64,000 bases of DNA from Actinotalea sp. Marseille-Q4924 (GCF_916618755.1 NZ_CAKAKB010000002.1:434001-498000), one strand, 5' to 3'. Positions 1 to 12,001 are shown, counted from the first letter of the stretch. The notes: a model not told the origin generated them from the sequence alone. Made by a program: numbers and translations.

Positions 1-311
1 CGCCGTACATCCCGCCCGACGCGGTCCCGCTCGACGCGGAGGTGCGCGACCACGACCCGGACCTGGCGCTGTACGGCGGGGGAGCGGACGGCCTGCTCGT
101 CCCCCGGGGGGTGGTGCGGACCGCCGCCCGGCTGCTGCGCACCGGCGGCCTGCTCGTCATGGAGCACGCCGAGGTCCAGGCGTCCGCGGCGCGGGCGATG
201 GCCGACGGCGCGTTCGAGGACATCACCACCGGGACCGACCTGACGGGTCGGGACCGGATGCTGCTCGCCCGCCGGAGCGGTCGGGCCGTCGTGCGAGACT
301 CACCGTCGTGA
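1..311 (+). CDS. prmC: Peptide chain release factor N5-glutamine methyltransferase, C-terminal part
   Basis: This is the 3' end of a gene whose start lies before the window; reading begins in frame at base 3. PrmC methylates the glutamine of the GGQ motif in release factors RF1 and RF2, using S-adenosylmethionine. The first visible residues (PYIPPDAVPLDAEV) are the end of the family's NPPY catalytic signature and the loop after it. They are followed by the HDPDLALYGGGADGL segment, typical of actinobacterial PrmC, and the last strands of the methyltransferase fold (LLRTGGLLVMEH). The stop codon overlaps the next gene's GTG by four bases, so the two are probably translationally coupled, as prmC and tsaC commonly are. 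Confidence 0.93.
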   Translation, partial: PYIPPDAVPLDAEVRDHDPDLALYGGGADGLLVPRGVVRTAARLLRTGGLLVMEHAEVQASAARAMADGAFEDITTGTDLTGRDRMLLARRSGRAVVRDSPS

Positions 312-1045
312 GGGTGATGGACAGCCGGGACGCGGGCTCCTGGGGCCCCGGGCTCGACGAGGCGGTGAACGTCCTGAGGCGCGGCGGGCTCGTCGTGGTC
401 CCCACGGACACCGTCTACGGCCTCGCGGCCGAGGCCTTCACCCCCCTCGCGGTCGCCGCGCTCCGGGACGCCACCGGCCGTCCTGCCGGGGTGCCGCCCG
501 CCGTGCTGGTGCCCGACCAGCGCACGGTCGACGGCCTGTGCGCCGACGTGCCCGCGCCCGCCCGCGCGCTCCTGGAGGCCTTCTGGCCGGGCGCCCTCAC
601 CCTCGTGCTGCACGCCCAGCCGTCCCTGGCGTGGGACCTGGGCGACGACGGCCGCACCGTCGCGGTGCGGATGCCGGACCACCCTGCCGCGCTGGCCCTG
701 CTGCGCCGGACCGGACCGCTCGCCGTCACCGGTGCGCACCGCACCGGCACCCCGGCGAGCGGGCGGCTGGACGACGCCCTGGACGTGGGTGCGGCCCAGC
801 TCGCGCTCGACGCGGGGGAGCTGGCGGGCGGTGAGCCGTCGACCGTCGTGGACGCGACCGGACCGGTGCCGCGCCTGCTGCGCGCGGGCGCCGTCGGCCT
901 GGACGCGCTGCGCCGGGTGACGCCGGTCCTCGACCTCGACGGCGCCGGTGGCGGCGACGCCGGCCACGCCGCCGACGCCGGCGAAGCCGGGGACGCGCCG
1001 GGGACGGACGCCCCTGCGCCCGACCGCGTGGAGCCGGCGTCGTGA
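308..1045 (+). CDS. tsaC: L-threonylcarbamoyladenylate synthase (TsaC/Sua5/YrdC family), divergent
   Basis: The family makes threonylcarbamoyl-AMP from threonine, bicarbonate and ATP, the first step of the t6A37 modification of ANN-decoding tRNAs. The 245-residue protein shows PTDTVYGLA (residues 32-40), WPGALTLV (93-100) and STVVD (178-182). Two usual signatures are changed. The KxR motif, which normally contacts the substrates, reads TGR (56-58), with Thr for Lys. The SSAN-type loop reads TGAH (141-144). The last 50 residues are a Gly/Ala/Asp-rich tail. The GTG start overlaps the prmC stop; an ATG nine bases downstream is an alternative. Position after prmC and the overall fold make the family assignment safe, but catalytic competence is less certain. 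Confidence 0.85.
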   Translation: MRVMDSRDAGSWGPGLDEAVNVLRRGGLVVVPTDTVYGLAAEAFTPLAVAALRDATGRPAGVPPAVLVPDQRTVDGLCADVPAPARALLEAFWPGALTLVLHAQPSLAWDLGDDGRTVAVRMPDHPAALALLRRTGPLAVTGAHRTGTPASGRLDDALDVGAAQLALDAGELAGGEPSTVVDATGPVPRLLRAGAVGLDALRRVTPVLDLDGAGGGDAGHAADAGEAGDAPGTDAPAPDRVEPAS

Positions 1046-2241
1046 GGGTCTACCTGCTGCTCATGCTCGTCTCGGCGGCCGTGACGTACCTGCTCACGCC
1101 GCTGGCACGGTGGGTCGCGCTGCGGACCGGAGCGATCACGGCCGTGCGGGACCGTGACGTCCACGTCATCCCGACGCCCCGGCTCGGCGGCGTGGCGATG
1201 TTCCTCGGGATGGCCGTGGCGATGGTCCTCGCGTCCCGGATGCCGTTCCTCGAGGGCGTCTTCACCTCGTCGTCGTCCGCGTGGGCGATCCTCGCCGGTG
1301 CCGGTGCGGTGACGCTCCTCGGGGCGGCCGACGACGTGTGGGACCTCGACTGGTTCACCAAGCTGGTCGGCCAGGTGCTCGCCGCCGGCCTCATCGCCTT
1401 CGGCGGGATCCAGCTCTACGCCATCCCGTTCGCGGACACGCTGACGATCGGCTCGAGCTACTTCTCCCTGGTGGCGACCGTGCTCACCGTCGTCGTCGCC
1501 ATCAACGCCGTGAACTTCGTCGACGGGCTCGACGGGCTCGCCGCCGGGCTCATCGCCATCGGCGGCACCGGGTTCTTCGTCTACACCTACCTGCTCACCA
1601 CGCAGGCCAGCAGCACCGACTACTCCAACCTCGCGACACTCGTCGTCGCCGTGCTCGTGGGCGCGTGCCTGGGCTTCCTGCCGCACAACTTCCACCCCGC
1701 GCGCATCTTCATGGGCGACTCGGGGTCGATGCTCATCGGCCTCACGATCGCGGCTGCCACGATCGTCGTCACGGGACAGATCGACACCGTGGCGGTCTCC
1801 GCACGGCAGGCCGTCCCCGCGTTCCTGCCGATCCTGCTGCCCGTCGCCGTCCTCATGCTGCCCCTGCTGGACATGGGCCTGGCGGTGATCCGCCGGCTCG
1901 GCGCCGGGCGCAGCCCCTTCCACCCCGACCGCCGGCACCTGCACCACCGCCTGCTGCAGCTCGGCCACTCCCACCGCCGCGCCGTCCTCATCATGTACAT
2001 GTGGACCGCGCTGTTCTCCTTCGGGGGTGCGGCGCTCGTGGTCTGGTCCGTCCGGACCACGCTGTGGGTCGTCGGCGGCGCCGCGGCGCTCGCCCTCGCC
2101 GTGACGCTGGGTCCGGTGGGACGCGGCCGGTCCCGGTCGGCCGCGGTCGAGCCGGAGCCGTCCGCGCAGCACGCACCACCGGTCCAGCAGGCACCCGGCG
2201 CCCACCCGCCCGCCGGCCCGCACCCCTCCCGACCCTCCTGA
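1042..2241 (+). CDS. wecA: Polyprenyl-phosphate GlcNAc-1-phosphate transferase (WecA/TagO/Rfe type)
   Basis: An integral membrane enzyme that transfers GlcNAc-1-phosphate (or a related sugar phosphate) from UDP-sugar to a polyprenyl phosphate, starting a cell-wall glycopolymer or its linkage unit. The 399-residue sequence has about eleven hydrophobic segments. Family motifs are in order: PTPRLGG (44-50), the metal-binding DD (97-98), NAVNFVDGLDGLA (155-167), FMGDSGS (223-229) and the HPDRRHLHHR box (294-303). The GTG start overlaps the tsaC stop by four bases. The C-terminal 50 residues are Pro/Ala/His-rich and probably cytosolic. Placement directly before the ATP synthase genes is the usual order in actinobacteria. 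The exact sugar substrate cannot be read from the sequence. Confidence 0.92.
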   Translation: MRVYLLLMLVSAAVTYLLTPLARWVALRTGAITAVRDRDVHVIPTPRLGGVAMFLGMAVAMVLASRMPFLEGVFTSSSSAWAILAGAGAVTLLGAADDVWDLDWFTKLVGQVLAAGLIAFGGIQLYAIPFADTLTIGSSYFSLVATVLTVVVAINAVNFVDGLDGLAAGLIAIGGTGFFVYTYLLTTQASSTDYSNLATLVVAVLVGACLGFLPHNFHPARIFMGDSGSMLIGLTIAAATIVVTGQIDTVAVSARQAVPAFLPILLPVAVLMLPLLDMGLAVIRRLGAGRSPFHPDRRHLHHRLLQLGHSHRRAVLIMYMWTALFSFGGAALVVWSVRTTLWVVGGAAALALAVTLGPVGRGRSRSAAVEPEPSAQHAPPVQQAPGAHPPAGPHPSRPS

Positions 2242-2251
2242 GGAGCCACGC

Positions 2252-2725
2252 ATGACCACCTCCGACCACACGCCGACGGTGACGACGCAGGCGGTCCGCG
2301 CCGTGCTGCGGCGGGCCCTGCGCGACATGCTGGTCCTGGTCGCCGTCGTCGCGGTCGGCGGGTCGGTCGTCGGCTGGCTGCTCGAGGGGACGCCGGGCGT
2401 GTGGGGCGCCCTCATCGGGGCCGGGGTCGCGCTCGTCTTCAGCGGCACGACGGTGCTCAGCATGCTCCGCACCGCGGACGCCCCGGCGGCCACGACGGGG
2501 ATCGTCGTGCTGGGCGCGTGGCTGCTCAAGATGATCCTGCTGGTGGTCCTCCTGGCCGTGCTGGACGGCATGACGTTCTACGACCGCGAGGTGCTCGTCG
2601 TCGTCGTCCTCGTGGCCGTCCTGGGGTCGGTGTACGTCGACTACCGGGCGGTGGCGACGGGCCGCGTGCCGTACGTCGAGCCGTCCGCCGCCGACGCCCG
2701 CCCGGACGCCGGGGAGGCCCGCTGA
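2252..2725 (+). CDS. AtpI-like small membrane protein
   Basis: A 157-residue protein with four predicted membrane segments (about residues 27-46, 48-70, 78-101 and 106-128) and a hydrophilic C-terminal tail. It has no catalytic motif. It sits between wecA and atpB, the place of atpI in F-ATPase operons. AtpI-type proteins are small, poorly conserved and help assemble the c-ring or supply Mg. Primary sequence alone does not prove that relationship, so the call rests on size, topology and position. The ATG follows a GAGGAG ribosome-binding site by a normal spacing. The Rex-type operator lies downstream of this gene, so its expression may be uncoupled from the rest of the atp operon. Confidence 0.6.
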   Translation: MTTSDHTPTVTTQAVRAVLRRALRDMLVLVAVVAVGGSVVGWLLEGTPGVWGALIGAGVALVFSGTTVLSMLRTADAPAATTGIVVLGAWLLKMILLVVLLAVLDGMTFYDREVLVVVVLVAVLGSVYVDYRAVATGRVPYVEPSAADARPDAGEAR

Positions 2726-2763
2726 CCGGCAGCTCGACCTGGGTCCTTGGTCCCTGGCGCGGG

Positions 2764-2781
2764 TTGTGAAGATCTTCACGA
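2764..2781. promoter_or_regulatory. Rex-type redox operator upstream of atpB
   Basis: The sequence TTGTGAAGATCTTCACGA contains a perfect 14-bp palindrome (2766-2779). It matches the Rex operator consensus known from Streptomyces (TTGTGAANNNNTTCACAA) at all but one defined base. Rex is an NADH/NAD-sensing repressor of respiratory and energy genes in actinobacteria, and atp operons are among its reported targets. The rex gene itself is not in the window, so the assignment is by motif and context. Confidence 0.72.
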
Positions 2782-2856
2782 AGTGCGGACGGCCGTCCTC
2801 CGGGAGGTGACGCATGCGTTACGATTCCCGCGATCCTCTTCGACATCGGTCCGACG

Positions 2857-3717
2857 GTGCGCCCGTGCCTGGTCGCCCTCGCGCCACGATCCCGGGAGTC
2901 TGCTCTGATCACCGTCGCGATGAACCAGGTTCTCGCTGCCTCCGGTGAGGGCGGCGGCTTCTCGCCCCCTTCGATCGGCGAGTTCTTCCCGGCCGCGTTC
3001 GCCTTCGAGGGCACCCCCTTCGAGATGAACCGGATCATCCTGGTCCGCCTCATCGCGACGGCCGCCATCGTCCTGCTCTTCGTCCTCGCCGCCCGCCGGG
3101 CCTCGCTGGTCCCGGGCCGTGGCCAGAACATGGCGGAGATGGCGCTGGACTTCGTCCGGGTCAACATCGCGGAGGAGACGCTCGGGCACAACGCGCGCCG
3201 CTTCCTGCCGATGCTGACGACGATCTTCTTCGCGGTGTTCTTCATGAACATCACCGGCGTCGTCCCGTTCCTCAACATCGCGAGCACGTCGCTCATCGGC
3301 ATGCCGCTCGTCCTCGCCGCCTGGGTGTACGTCATGTACCTCGCCGTGGGCATGCGGAAGTTCGGCGTCGGCGGCTACCTCAAGAACAACCTGTTCCCGC
3401 CGGGGCTGCCCAAGCCCCTCTACGGCCTCGTGACGCCGATCGAGGCGCTCCAGGTCTTCATCTTCCGGCCCGCGACGCTCGCCCTGCGACTCACGGCGAA
3501 CATGATCGCCGGACACCTCATCCTCGTGCTCTGCTTCGGTGCGACGCACTTCTTCCTGCTCGAGGCGGGCGGCGCGCTCAAGGTCGCGACGCTCCTCGGG
3601 ATCGCCGCCGGCGTGGCCTTCACCCTCTTCGAGATCCTGGTCGCGCTGCTGCAGGCCTACATCTTCACCCTCCTCTCGGCCGTGTACCTGAACATGGCCG
3701 TGGAGGAGGAGCACTGA
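2857..3717 (+). CDS. atpB: F0F1 ATP synthase subunit a
   Basis: The membrane stator subunit that forms the two proton half-channels against the c-ring. Hydrophobic helices run through most of the protein. The RLTANMIAGHL segment carries the essential arginine (residue 211 from the first start). FEMNR near the N-terminus and the closing LQAYIFTLLSAVYL helix are characteristic. The start is uncertain. GTG at 2857 gives 286 residues; an in-frame ATG at 2920 gives 265 and begins closer to the conserved region. Neither has a strong ribosome-binding site at ideal distance. A TACGAT box at 2820-2825 could be the -10 of the operon promoter. It heads the atpBEFHAGDC operon, with a Rex-type operator upstream. 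Confidence 0.95.
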   Translation: MRPCLVALAPRSRESALITVAMNQVLAASGEGGGFSPPSIGEFFPAAFAFEGTPFEMNRIILVRLIATAAIVLLFVLAARRASLVPGRGQNMAEMALDFVRVNIAEETLGHNARRFLPMLTTIFFAVFFMNITGVVPFLNIASTSLIGMPLVLAAWVYVMYLAVGMRKFGVGGYLKNNLFPPGLPKPLYGLVTPIEALQVFIFRPATLALRLTANMIAGHLILVLCFGATHFFLLEAGGALKVATLLGIAAGVAFTLFEILVALLQAYIFTLLSAVYLNMAVEEEH

Positions 3718-4654
<937 letters not shown>

Positions 4655-4655
<1 letters not shown>

Positions 4656-5473
4656 TGCGCGGCACGAGTCTTGCGTCCTACGAGTCCGTGGCCTCGGCGT
4701 TCGAGGGCGTCCTCGCGGGCGCCGGGCAGGAGGCGCGGACGCTCGGCGAGCAGCTCTTCTCGGTCGTCGACGCGCTCGACGCCTCGGGCTCGCTGCGCCG
4801 GGCGCTCGGCGACCCGTCGCGCGGCGCGGACGACAAGGCTCGGCTCGCGTCGACGCTGCTGAGCGGCAAGGTCGACGACCGGGTCGTCGAGGTGGTCCAG
4901 GGGCTGGCTCGCTCACGCTGGACCGCCGAGGTGGACCTGACCACGGCCGCCGAGCGCCTCGCGTCCCAGGCCTACCTCGCCGCGGCGCAGAGCGACGGCT
5001 CGCTCGAGCAGGTCGAGGACGAGCTGTTCCGCCTCGAGCGGGTCCTCGTCGGCAACCGGGAGCTCCGCCAGGCGCTCCGGGAGCGGCGTGCGAGCCCCGC
5101 GAACCGGCGGGCGCTCGTCGTGGACCTGCTCGGTGCCGGTCGGGTGCACCCCGTGACCCTCGAGCTGGTGTCCCGCTCCGTCGGGACCCCGCGGGAGCGG
5201 TCCGTGGTCGCGGCGCTCGCCGAGCTCGGGCGGCTCGCGGCGGAGCGGCGGTCGATGCTGGTGGCCGACGTCACGGCCGCGGTGCCGCTGAGCCTGGAGC
5301 AGGAGGACCGGCTCGTGCAGATCCTCCAGCGCCTGTACGGGCGACCGGTCACGGTGAACATCGCCGTCGACCCCGCCGTGGTCGGCGGCATCAGCGTGCG
5401 CGTCGGCGACGACCTCGTGGACTCGACGGTCGTCGCCCGCCTGGACGAGGTGCGGCGCAGGCTCGCCGGCTGA
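4655..5473 (+). CDS. atpH: F0F1 ATP synthase subunit delta
   Basis: Connects the b-stalk to the top of the alpha3beta3 head (OSCP homologue). At 272 residues it is longer than the 177-residue E. coli protein. The length is normal for actinobacteria, where an N-terminal extension precedes the delta core. The C-terminal segment shows the family pattern of a short strand and helix (VTVNIAVDPAVVGGISVRVGD). The ATG overlaps the last base of the atpF stop (TGATG) and is preceded by GGAGG inside atpF. Confidence 0.95.
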
Positions 5474-5561
5474 GCGGCCCGCACCATCTGGTACTCGGGC
5501 CCGCAGGCCCGCGAAGGACGAACGACGGCACCGCCGGTGCGGTCACTGACAGGAGAGAGCA

Positions 5562-7193
5562 ATGGCTGAGCTGACGATCAGGCCCGACGAGATCCGGGCC
5601 GCGCTGGACAGCTTCGTGAAGTCGTACGAGCCCCAGGGCGCCGTCCGCGAAGAGGTCGGCCGCGTCACGCTGGCCGGCGACGGCATCGCGCAGGTCGAGG
5701 GCCTGCCGGGCACCATGGCCAACGAGCTCCTCGAGTTCGAGGACGGCACGCTCGGCCTCGCGCTGAACCTCGACGTCCGTGAGATCGGTGTCGTGGTGCT
5801 CGGCGAGTTCACGGGCATCGAGGAGGGCCAGACGGTGCGCCGCACCGGCGAGGTCCTCTCGGTCGCCGTCGGCGACGGCTACCTCGGGCGCGTCGTCGAC
5901 CCGCTCGGCAACTCCATCGACGGCCTCGGCGAGATCACCACGGAGGCCCGCCGCGCCCTCGAGCTCCAGGCGCCGGGCGTCATGGCGCGCAAGAGCGTCC
6001 ACGAGCCGCTGCAGACCGGCCTCAAGGCCATCGACGCGATGATCCCGATCGGCCGCGGGCAGCGGCAGCTCATCATCGGCGACCGCCAGACCGGCAAGAC
6101 CGCGATCGCGATCGACACGATCATCAACCAGAAGGCCAACTGGGAGTCGGGCGACCCGACGAAGCAGGTGCGCTGCATCTACGTCGCCATCGGGCAGAAG
6201 GGCTCGACCATCGCCTCCGTGCGCGGGGCGCTGGAGGAGGCCGGCGCGCTCGAGTACACGACGATCGTCGCGGCGCCCGCGTCCGACCCGGCCGGCTTCA
6301 AGTACCTGGCGCCGTACACGGGCTCCGCCATCGGCCAGCACTGGATGTACGGGGGCAAGCACGTCCTCATCATCTTCGACGACCTGTCCAAGCAGGCCGA
6401 GGCCTACCGCGCGGTCTCCCTGCTGCTGCGTCGCCCGCCGGGCCGTGAGGCCTACCCCGGCGACGTCTTCTACCTGCACTCCCGGCTGCTGGAGCGCTGC
6501 GCGAAGCTGAACGACGAGCTGGGTGCCGGCTCGATGACCGGCCTGCCGATGATCGAGACCAAGGCGAACGACGTGTCGGCGTACATCCCGACCAACGTCA
6601 TCTCCATCACGGACGGCCAGATCTTCCTCCAGTCGGACCTGTTCAACGCGGACCAGCGGCCCGCCGTCGACGTCGGCATCTCGGTGTCCCGTGTCGGTGG
6701 CTCGGCGCAGGTCAAGGCCATGAAGAAGGTCTCCGGCACGCTGAAGATCGACCTGGCGCAGTACCGCTCGCTCGAGGCGTTCGCGATGTTCGCGTCCGAC
6801 CTGGACGCCGCGTCGCGTCAGCAGCTGACCCGGGGTGCGCGTCTCATGGAGCTGCTCAAGCAGCCCCAGTACTCGCCGTACCCGGTCTCGGAGCAGGTCG
6901 CGTCGATCTGGGCGGGCACGAAGGGCAAGCTGGACAAGGTCGCCATCGAGGACGTGCGCCGGTTCGAGCGCGAGATGCTCGACCACCTCCGCCGTCACAC
7001 GGACGTCCTGTCGACCATCGAGTCCACGGGTCAGCTCACCGACGAGACCGAGGACGCGCTGGGGAAGGCCGTCGACGAGTTCGTCGGCATGTTCCAGCAC
7101 GGGTCCGACGCGCAGGTGGAGACCGCGACGCTGGCCGACGGCGAGGCGGCGGACGTCGAGCAGGAGCAGATCGTCACGCAGAAGAGGGCCTGA
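5562..7193 (+). CDS. atpA: F0F1 ATP synthase subunit alpha
   Basis: The non-catalytic nucleotide-binding subunit of the hexameric head, 543 residues. The Walker A motif GDRQTGKT is at residues 173-180, followed by the TIINQ segment. The arginine finger region [10 protein letters not shown] and the C-terminal helical domain are present. The C-terminal tail after about residue 515 ([19 protein letters not shown]) extends beyond E. coli AtpA, as in other actinobacteria, where such tails can restrain ATP hydrolysis. The ATG is preceded by AGGAGAGAG. The 88-base gap after atpH carries no evident gene. Confidence 0.98.
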   Translation: MAELTIRPDEIRAALDSFVKSYEPQGAVREEVGRVTLAGDGIAQVEGLPGTMANELLEFEDGTLGLALNLDVREIGVVVLGEFTGIEEGQTVRRTGEVLSVAVGDGYLGRVVDPLGNSIDGLGEITTEARRALELQAPGVMARKSVHEPLQTGLKAIDAMIPIGRGQRQLIIGDRQTGKTAIAIDTIINQKANWESGDPTKQVRCIYVAIGQKGSTIASVRGALEEAGALEYTTIVAAPASDPAGFKYLAPYTGSAIGQHWMYGGKHVLIIFDDLSKQAEAYRAVSLLLRRPPGREAYPGDVFYLHSRLLERCAKLNDELGAGSMTGLPMIETKANDVSAYIPTNVISITDGQIFLQSDLFNADQRPAVDVGISVSRVGGSAQVKAMKKVSGTLKIDLAQYRSLEAFAMFASDLDAASRQQLTRGARLMELLKQPQYSPYPVSEQVASIWAGTKGKLDKVAIEDVRRFEREMLDHLRRHTDVLSTIESTGQLTDETEDALGKAVDEFVGMFQHGSDAQVETATLADGEAADVEQEQIVTQKRA

Positions 7194-7195
7194 GC

Positions 7196-9629
<2,434 letters not shown>

Positions 9630-9652
9630 CCGCGGTCAGCCCCCGTGGGTGA

Positions 9653-9679
9653 CCCGGGGCCGGCTGGACCGGCCCCGGG
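9653..9679 (+). terminator. Strong hairpin between atpD and atpC
   Basis: An 11-bp perfect GC stem (9653-9663 with 9669-9679) and a five-base loop lie 24 bases after the atpD stop. There is no T-run. It may be a partial transcription stop or an RNA-stability element that lowers expression of atpC relative to atpD. The epsilon subunit is present once per complex against three beta subunits, so such a brake makes sense, but its action is inferred. Confidence 0.5.
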
Positions 9680-9748
9680 CGCACCCCGCGGCGGCGGGCC
9701 GGACGGACCGCCGACGCACCCCATCCGCATCGACACGAGGAGACACCC

Positions 9749-10030
9749 GTGGCACACCTGGAGGTCGACCTCGTCGCCGCCGACCACAAGGTCTGGTCCG
9801 GCGAGGCGAGCATGGTGAGCGCGCCGGCCGCCGACGGCGACATCGGCATCCTGCCCGGCCACGCCCCCGTGCTGGCCACGCTCCGTGCCGGCACGGTGCG
9901 GATCACCCCCACGTCCGGCGAGGTGCGGCAGGTGCGCATCGACTCCGGGTTCCTGTCGGTGGACGGCGACCGGGTGACGGTCGTGGTCGACAACGCCGAC
10001 GGGGAGCCCACCACGACCTCCGCTCGCTGA
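9749..10030 (+). CDS. atpC: F0F1 ATP synthase subunit epsilon, short form
   Basis: The last gene of the operon. The 93 residues cover the N-terminal beta-sandwich (MAHLEVDLVAADHKVWSGEA, then GILPGHAPVLATLRAGTVRI), which binds gamma and the c-ring. The two C-terminal helices of the roughly 130-residue E. coli subunit, which inhibit ATP hydrolysis, are absent. The protein ends in a short Thr/Ser-rich tail. The GTG start follows GAGGAGA at a good distance. The stop at 10030 is clean, with no sign of frameshift. Loss of the helical domain is known in some actinobacterial ATP synthases. Confidence 0.95.
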   Translation: MAHLEVDLVAADHKVWSGEASMVSAPAADGDIGILPGHAPVLATLRAGTVRITPTSGEVRQVRIDSGFLSVDGDRVTVVVDNADGEPTTTSAR

Positions 10031-10055
10031 CCGGGACGTCGACGGGGCCTGCGTC

Positions 10056-10481
10056 GTGGAGCTCACCGGTGCGCTGCTGGTCCTCGGTGCCCTGCTGCTG
10101 CTCGTCGCGACTCTGCTGGCCATGTTCTGGTCACGGCAGTCGACGCTGACCCGCCGGGTCGGGTCGTTCGCCTGCGGCCTGCGCCCCGACTCCGAGGACC
10201 GCGCGTGGTCCAACGGCATCGCGCAGTACACCAGCTCCCGTCTGGTCTGGTGGCGCGTCCTCTCGCTCGCCCCGCGTCCGGCGGCCGCGTGGTCCCGGGA
10301 CGAGCTGACGCTGGTCGAGCGCGTCCCCCTCGACGAGGTCGACGATCGTGGCCGACCGCTGCTGCTCGTGCGCTGCGTCCACGGGGAGGACGAGTTCCAA
10401 GTGCTCATGTCAGCCCCGGCCTTCGCCGGTCTCGTCTCGTGGCTCGAGTCCGGGCCCCGTCCGGTCGGAAGGGTGATCTAG
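10056..10481 (+). CDS. DUF2550 family membrane-anchored protein
   Basis: A 141-residue protein with one N-terminal membrane helix (about residues 5-26, [20 protein letters not shown]). A compact soluble domain follows, containing SFACGLRP, the [21 protein letters not shown] segment and a C-terminal [16 protein letters not shown]. This architecture and its place between atpC and nucS identify the DUF2550 family, widespread in actinobacteria and of unknown function. The GTG start is chosen because it puts the membrane helix at the N-terminus. The stop overlaps the next gene by one base (TAGTG), so the two are co-translated. Confidence 0.85.
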   Translation: MELTGALLVLGALLLLVATLLAMFWSRQSTLTRRVGSFACGLRPDSEDRAWSNGIAQYTSSRLVWWRVLSLAPRPAAAWSRDELTLVERVPLDEVDDRGRPLLLVRCVHGEDEFQVLMSAPAFAGLVSWLESGPRPVGRVI

Positions 10482-11176
10482 TGCGGCTCGTCGTCGCGCG
10501 GTGCGCCGCGCGCTACACCGGACGGCTCTCCGCGCACCTGCCGCTCGCGACCCGGCTCATCGTCGTCAAGGCCGACGGCAGCGTCCTGCTGCACTCCGAC
10601 GGCGGTTCGTACAAGCCGCTCAACTGGATGAGCCCGCCGTGCTCGCTCGCCGTCGCGGAGCCGAGCGTCGAGGCCGCCGCCTCGGGCGTCACGGCCGTCT
10701 GGCACGTCCAGCACGCCAAGTCCGACGACCGCCTCGAGATCGACCTCCACGACGTGCTCCACGACTCGGCGCACGAGCTCGGCGTCGACCCCGGCCTGGT
10801 CAAGGACGGCGTCGAGGCGCACCTGCAGGCGCTGCTGGCGGAGCAGATCGGGCTCCTTGGGTCCGGCCACGTCCTCGTCCGCCGCGAGTACCCCACGCCC
10901 ATCGGACCGGTCGACATCCTCGCGCGCGACCCCGACGGGCGCACCGTCGCGGTGGAGATCAAGCGGCGCGGGGACATCGACGGCGTCGAGCAGCTGACGC
11001 GGTACCTCGAGCTGCTGAACCGGGACCCGCACCTGCAGCCCGTCCGGGGCGTCTTCGCCGCTCAGGAGATCAAGCCGCAGGCTCGCGTGCTGGCCCAGGA
11101 CCGCGGCATCTCCTGCGTCGTCCTCGACTACGACGCGATGCGCGGCGTCGACGACGTGGGCTCCCGGCTGTTCTGA
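10481..11176 (+). CDS. nucS: Mismatch-specific endonuclease NucS (EndoMS)
   Basis: NucS cleaves both strands at G/T, G/G and T/T mismatches and replaces MutS/MutL mismatch repair in most actinobacteria. The 231-residue protein has the N-terminal DNA-binding beta domain ([20 protein letters not shown]) and the PD-(D/E)xK-like nuclease core. Asp145 lies in GPVDILARD, and Glu159 with Lys161 in VAVEIKRRG, followed by [13 protein letters not shown]. The C-terminus ends in GSRLF, resembling the beta-clamp-binding tail seen in mycobacterial NucS. The GTG at 10481 overlaps the DUF2550 stop; the frame is open further upstream, but that is shadow sequence. Confidence 0.95.
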   Translation: MRLVVARCAARYTGRLSAHLPLATRLIVVKADGSVLLHSDGGSYKPLNWMSPPCSLAVAEPSVEAAASGVTAVWHVQHAKSDDRLEIDLHDVLHDSAHELGVDPGLVKDGVEAHLQALLAEQIGLLGSGHVLVRREYPTPIGPVDILARDPDGRTVAVEIKRRGDIDGVEQLTRYLELLNRDPHLQPVRGVFAAQEIKPQARVLAQDRGISCVVLDYDAMRGVDDVGSRLF

Positions 11177-11208
11177 TCCCGGCATGCTCGTCGTGCCACG
11201 ATGAGCGC

Positions 11209-11916
11209 ATGCGCGACGAGGACGACCGCCCGGCCGGCGGCGGGGACACGCTGCCGGCGGCACCGCACGAGCGCCGCGCCGACCTCGCCGCGCTGCGCCG
11301 GTCGTACGAGCGGGACGTGCTCGTCGAGGACGACGTGGACCCCGACCCCGTCGTGCAGTTCCGGCGCTGGTTCGACGACGCGGTGGCGGCCGGTCTGCTG
11401 GAGCCCAACGCGATGGTGCTCGCCACGGCGGACGTCCACGGTGTACCGTCCGCCCGGACGGTGCTGCTCAAGGGCCTCGACGAGCGGGGGTTCGTCCTCT
11501 ACACGAACCACCTGTCCCGCAAGGGGCGGGAGCTGCGGGCGAACCCGCGCGCGTCGCTCGTCTTCCCGTGGTTCGAGATCGACCGGCAGGTCGTCGTCTG
11601 CGGGGACGTGGAGGAGGTCGACCGCGCGGACACGGAGGAGTACTTCCGCTCGCGGCCGCACGGGTCCCGCCTCGGCGCTTGGGCGAGCGAGCAGTCAGCC
11701 GTCGTGCCGGACCGGGCCGCGCTGGAGGAGAGGTACGCCGAGCTGGAGCGACGGTACCCGCACGGCGCCGACGTGCCGGTGCCGGACCACTGGGGTGGCT
11801 TCCGGGTCGTCCCGCACACGGTGGAGCTCTGGCAGGGCCGTGCCTCGCGTCTGCACGACCGGCTGCGCTACCGGCGCGCCGGCGACGGGTGGGCCCTGGA
11901 GCGCCTGGCGCCGTGA
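11209..11916 (+). CDS. pdxH: Pyridoxamine/pyridoxine 5'-phosphate oxidase
   Basis: An FMN enzyme that oxidises pyridoxamine or pyridoxine 5'-phosphate to pyridoxal 5'-phosphate. The 235 residues include the N-terminal helix [22 protein letters not shown], the FMN-binding [20 protein letters not shown] (about 86-105), [13 protein letters not shown], and the C-terminal signature [21 protein letters not shown] is needed by the cysteine desulfurase encoded elsewhere in this window. The ATG at 11209 is chosen because a CACGAT -10-like box ends six bases upstream, which suggests a leaderless mRNA, and because it gives the normal family length. Confidence 0.95.
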   Translation: MRDEDDRPAGGGDTLPAAPHERRADLAALRRSYERDVLVEDDVDPDPVVQFRRWFDDAVAAGLLEPNAMVLATADVHGVPSARTVLLKGLDERGFVLYTNHLSRKGRELRANPRASLVFPWFEIDRQVVVCGDVEEVDRADTEEYFRSRPHGSRLGAWASEQSAVVPDRAALEERYAELERRYPHGADVPVPDHWGGFRVVPHTVELWQGRASRLHDRLRYRRAGDGWALERLAP

Positions 11917-11932
11917 CGGGGCGTGGGACGGA

Positions 11933-11950
11933 CGTGAAAGCGCTCTCACG
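11933..11950. promoter_or_regulatory. LacI-family operator overlapping the GH1 promoter
   Basis: CGTGAAAGCGCTCTCACG is an 18-bp inverted repeat with eight of nine base pairs intact and the AGCGCT centre typical of LacI-family sites. It resembles the CelR box of cellulolytic actinobacteria (TGGGAGCGCTCCCA). A CATGAT -10 candidate at 11958-11963 would put the -35 inside this operator, so binding should block transcription of the beta-glucosidase gene. The cognate regulator is not adjacent. Confidence 0.7.
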
Positions 11951-12001
11951 GGTGCGGCATGATGGGGCGTCGCATCCGCCCCACCGTCTGAGGACCTCGC
12001 C

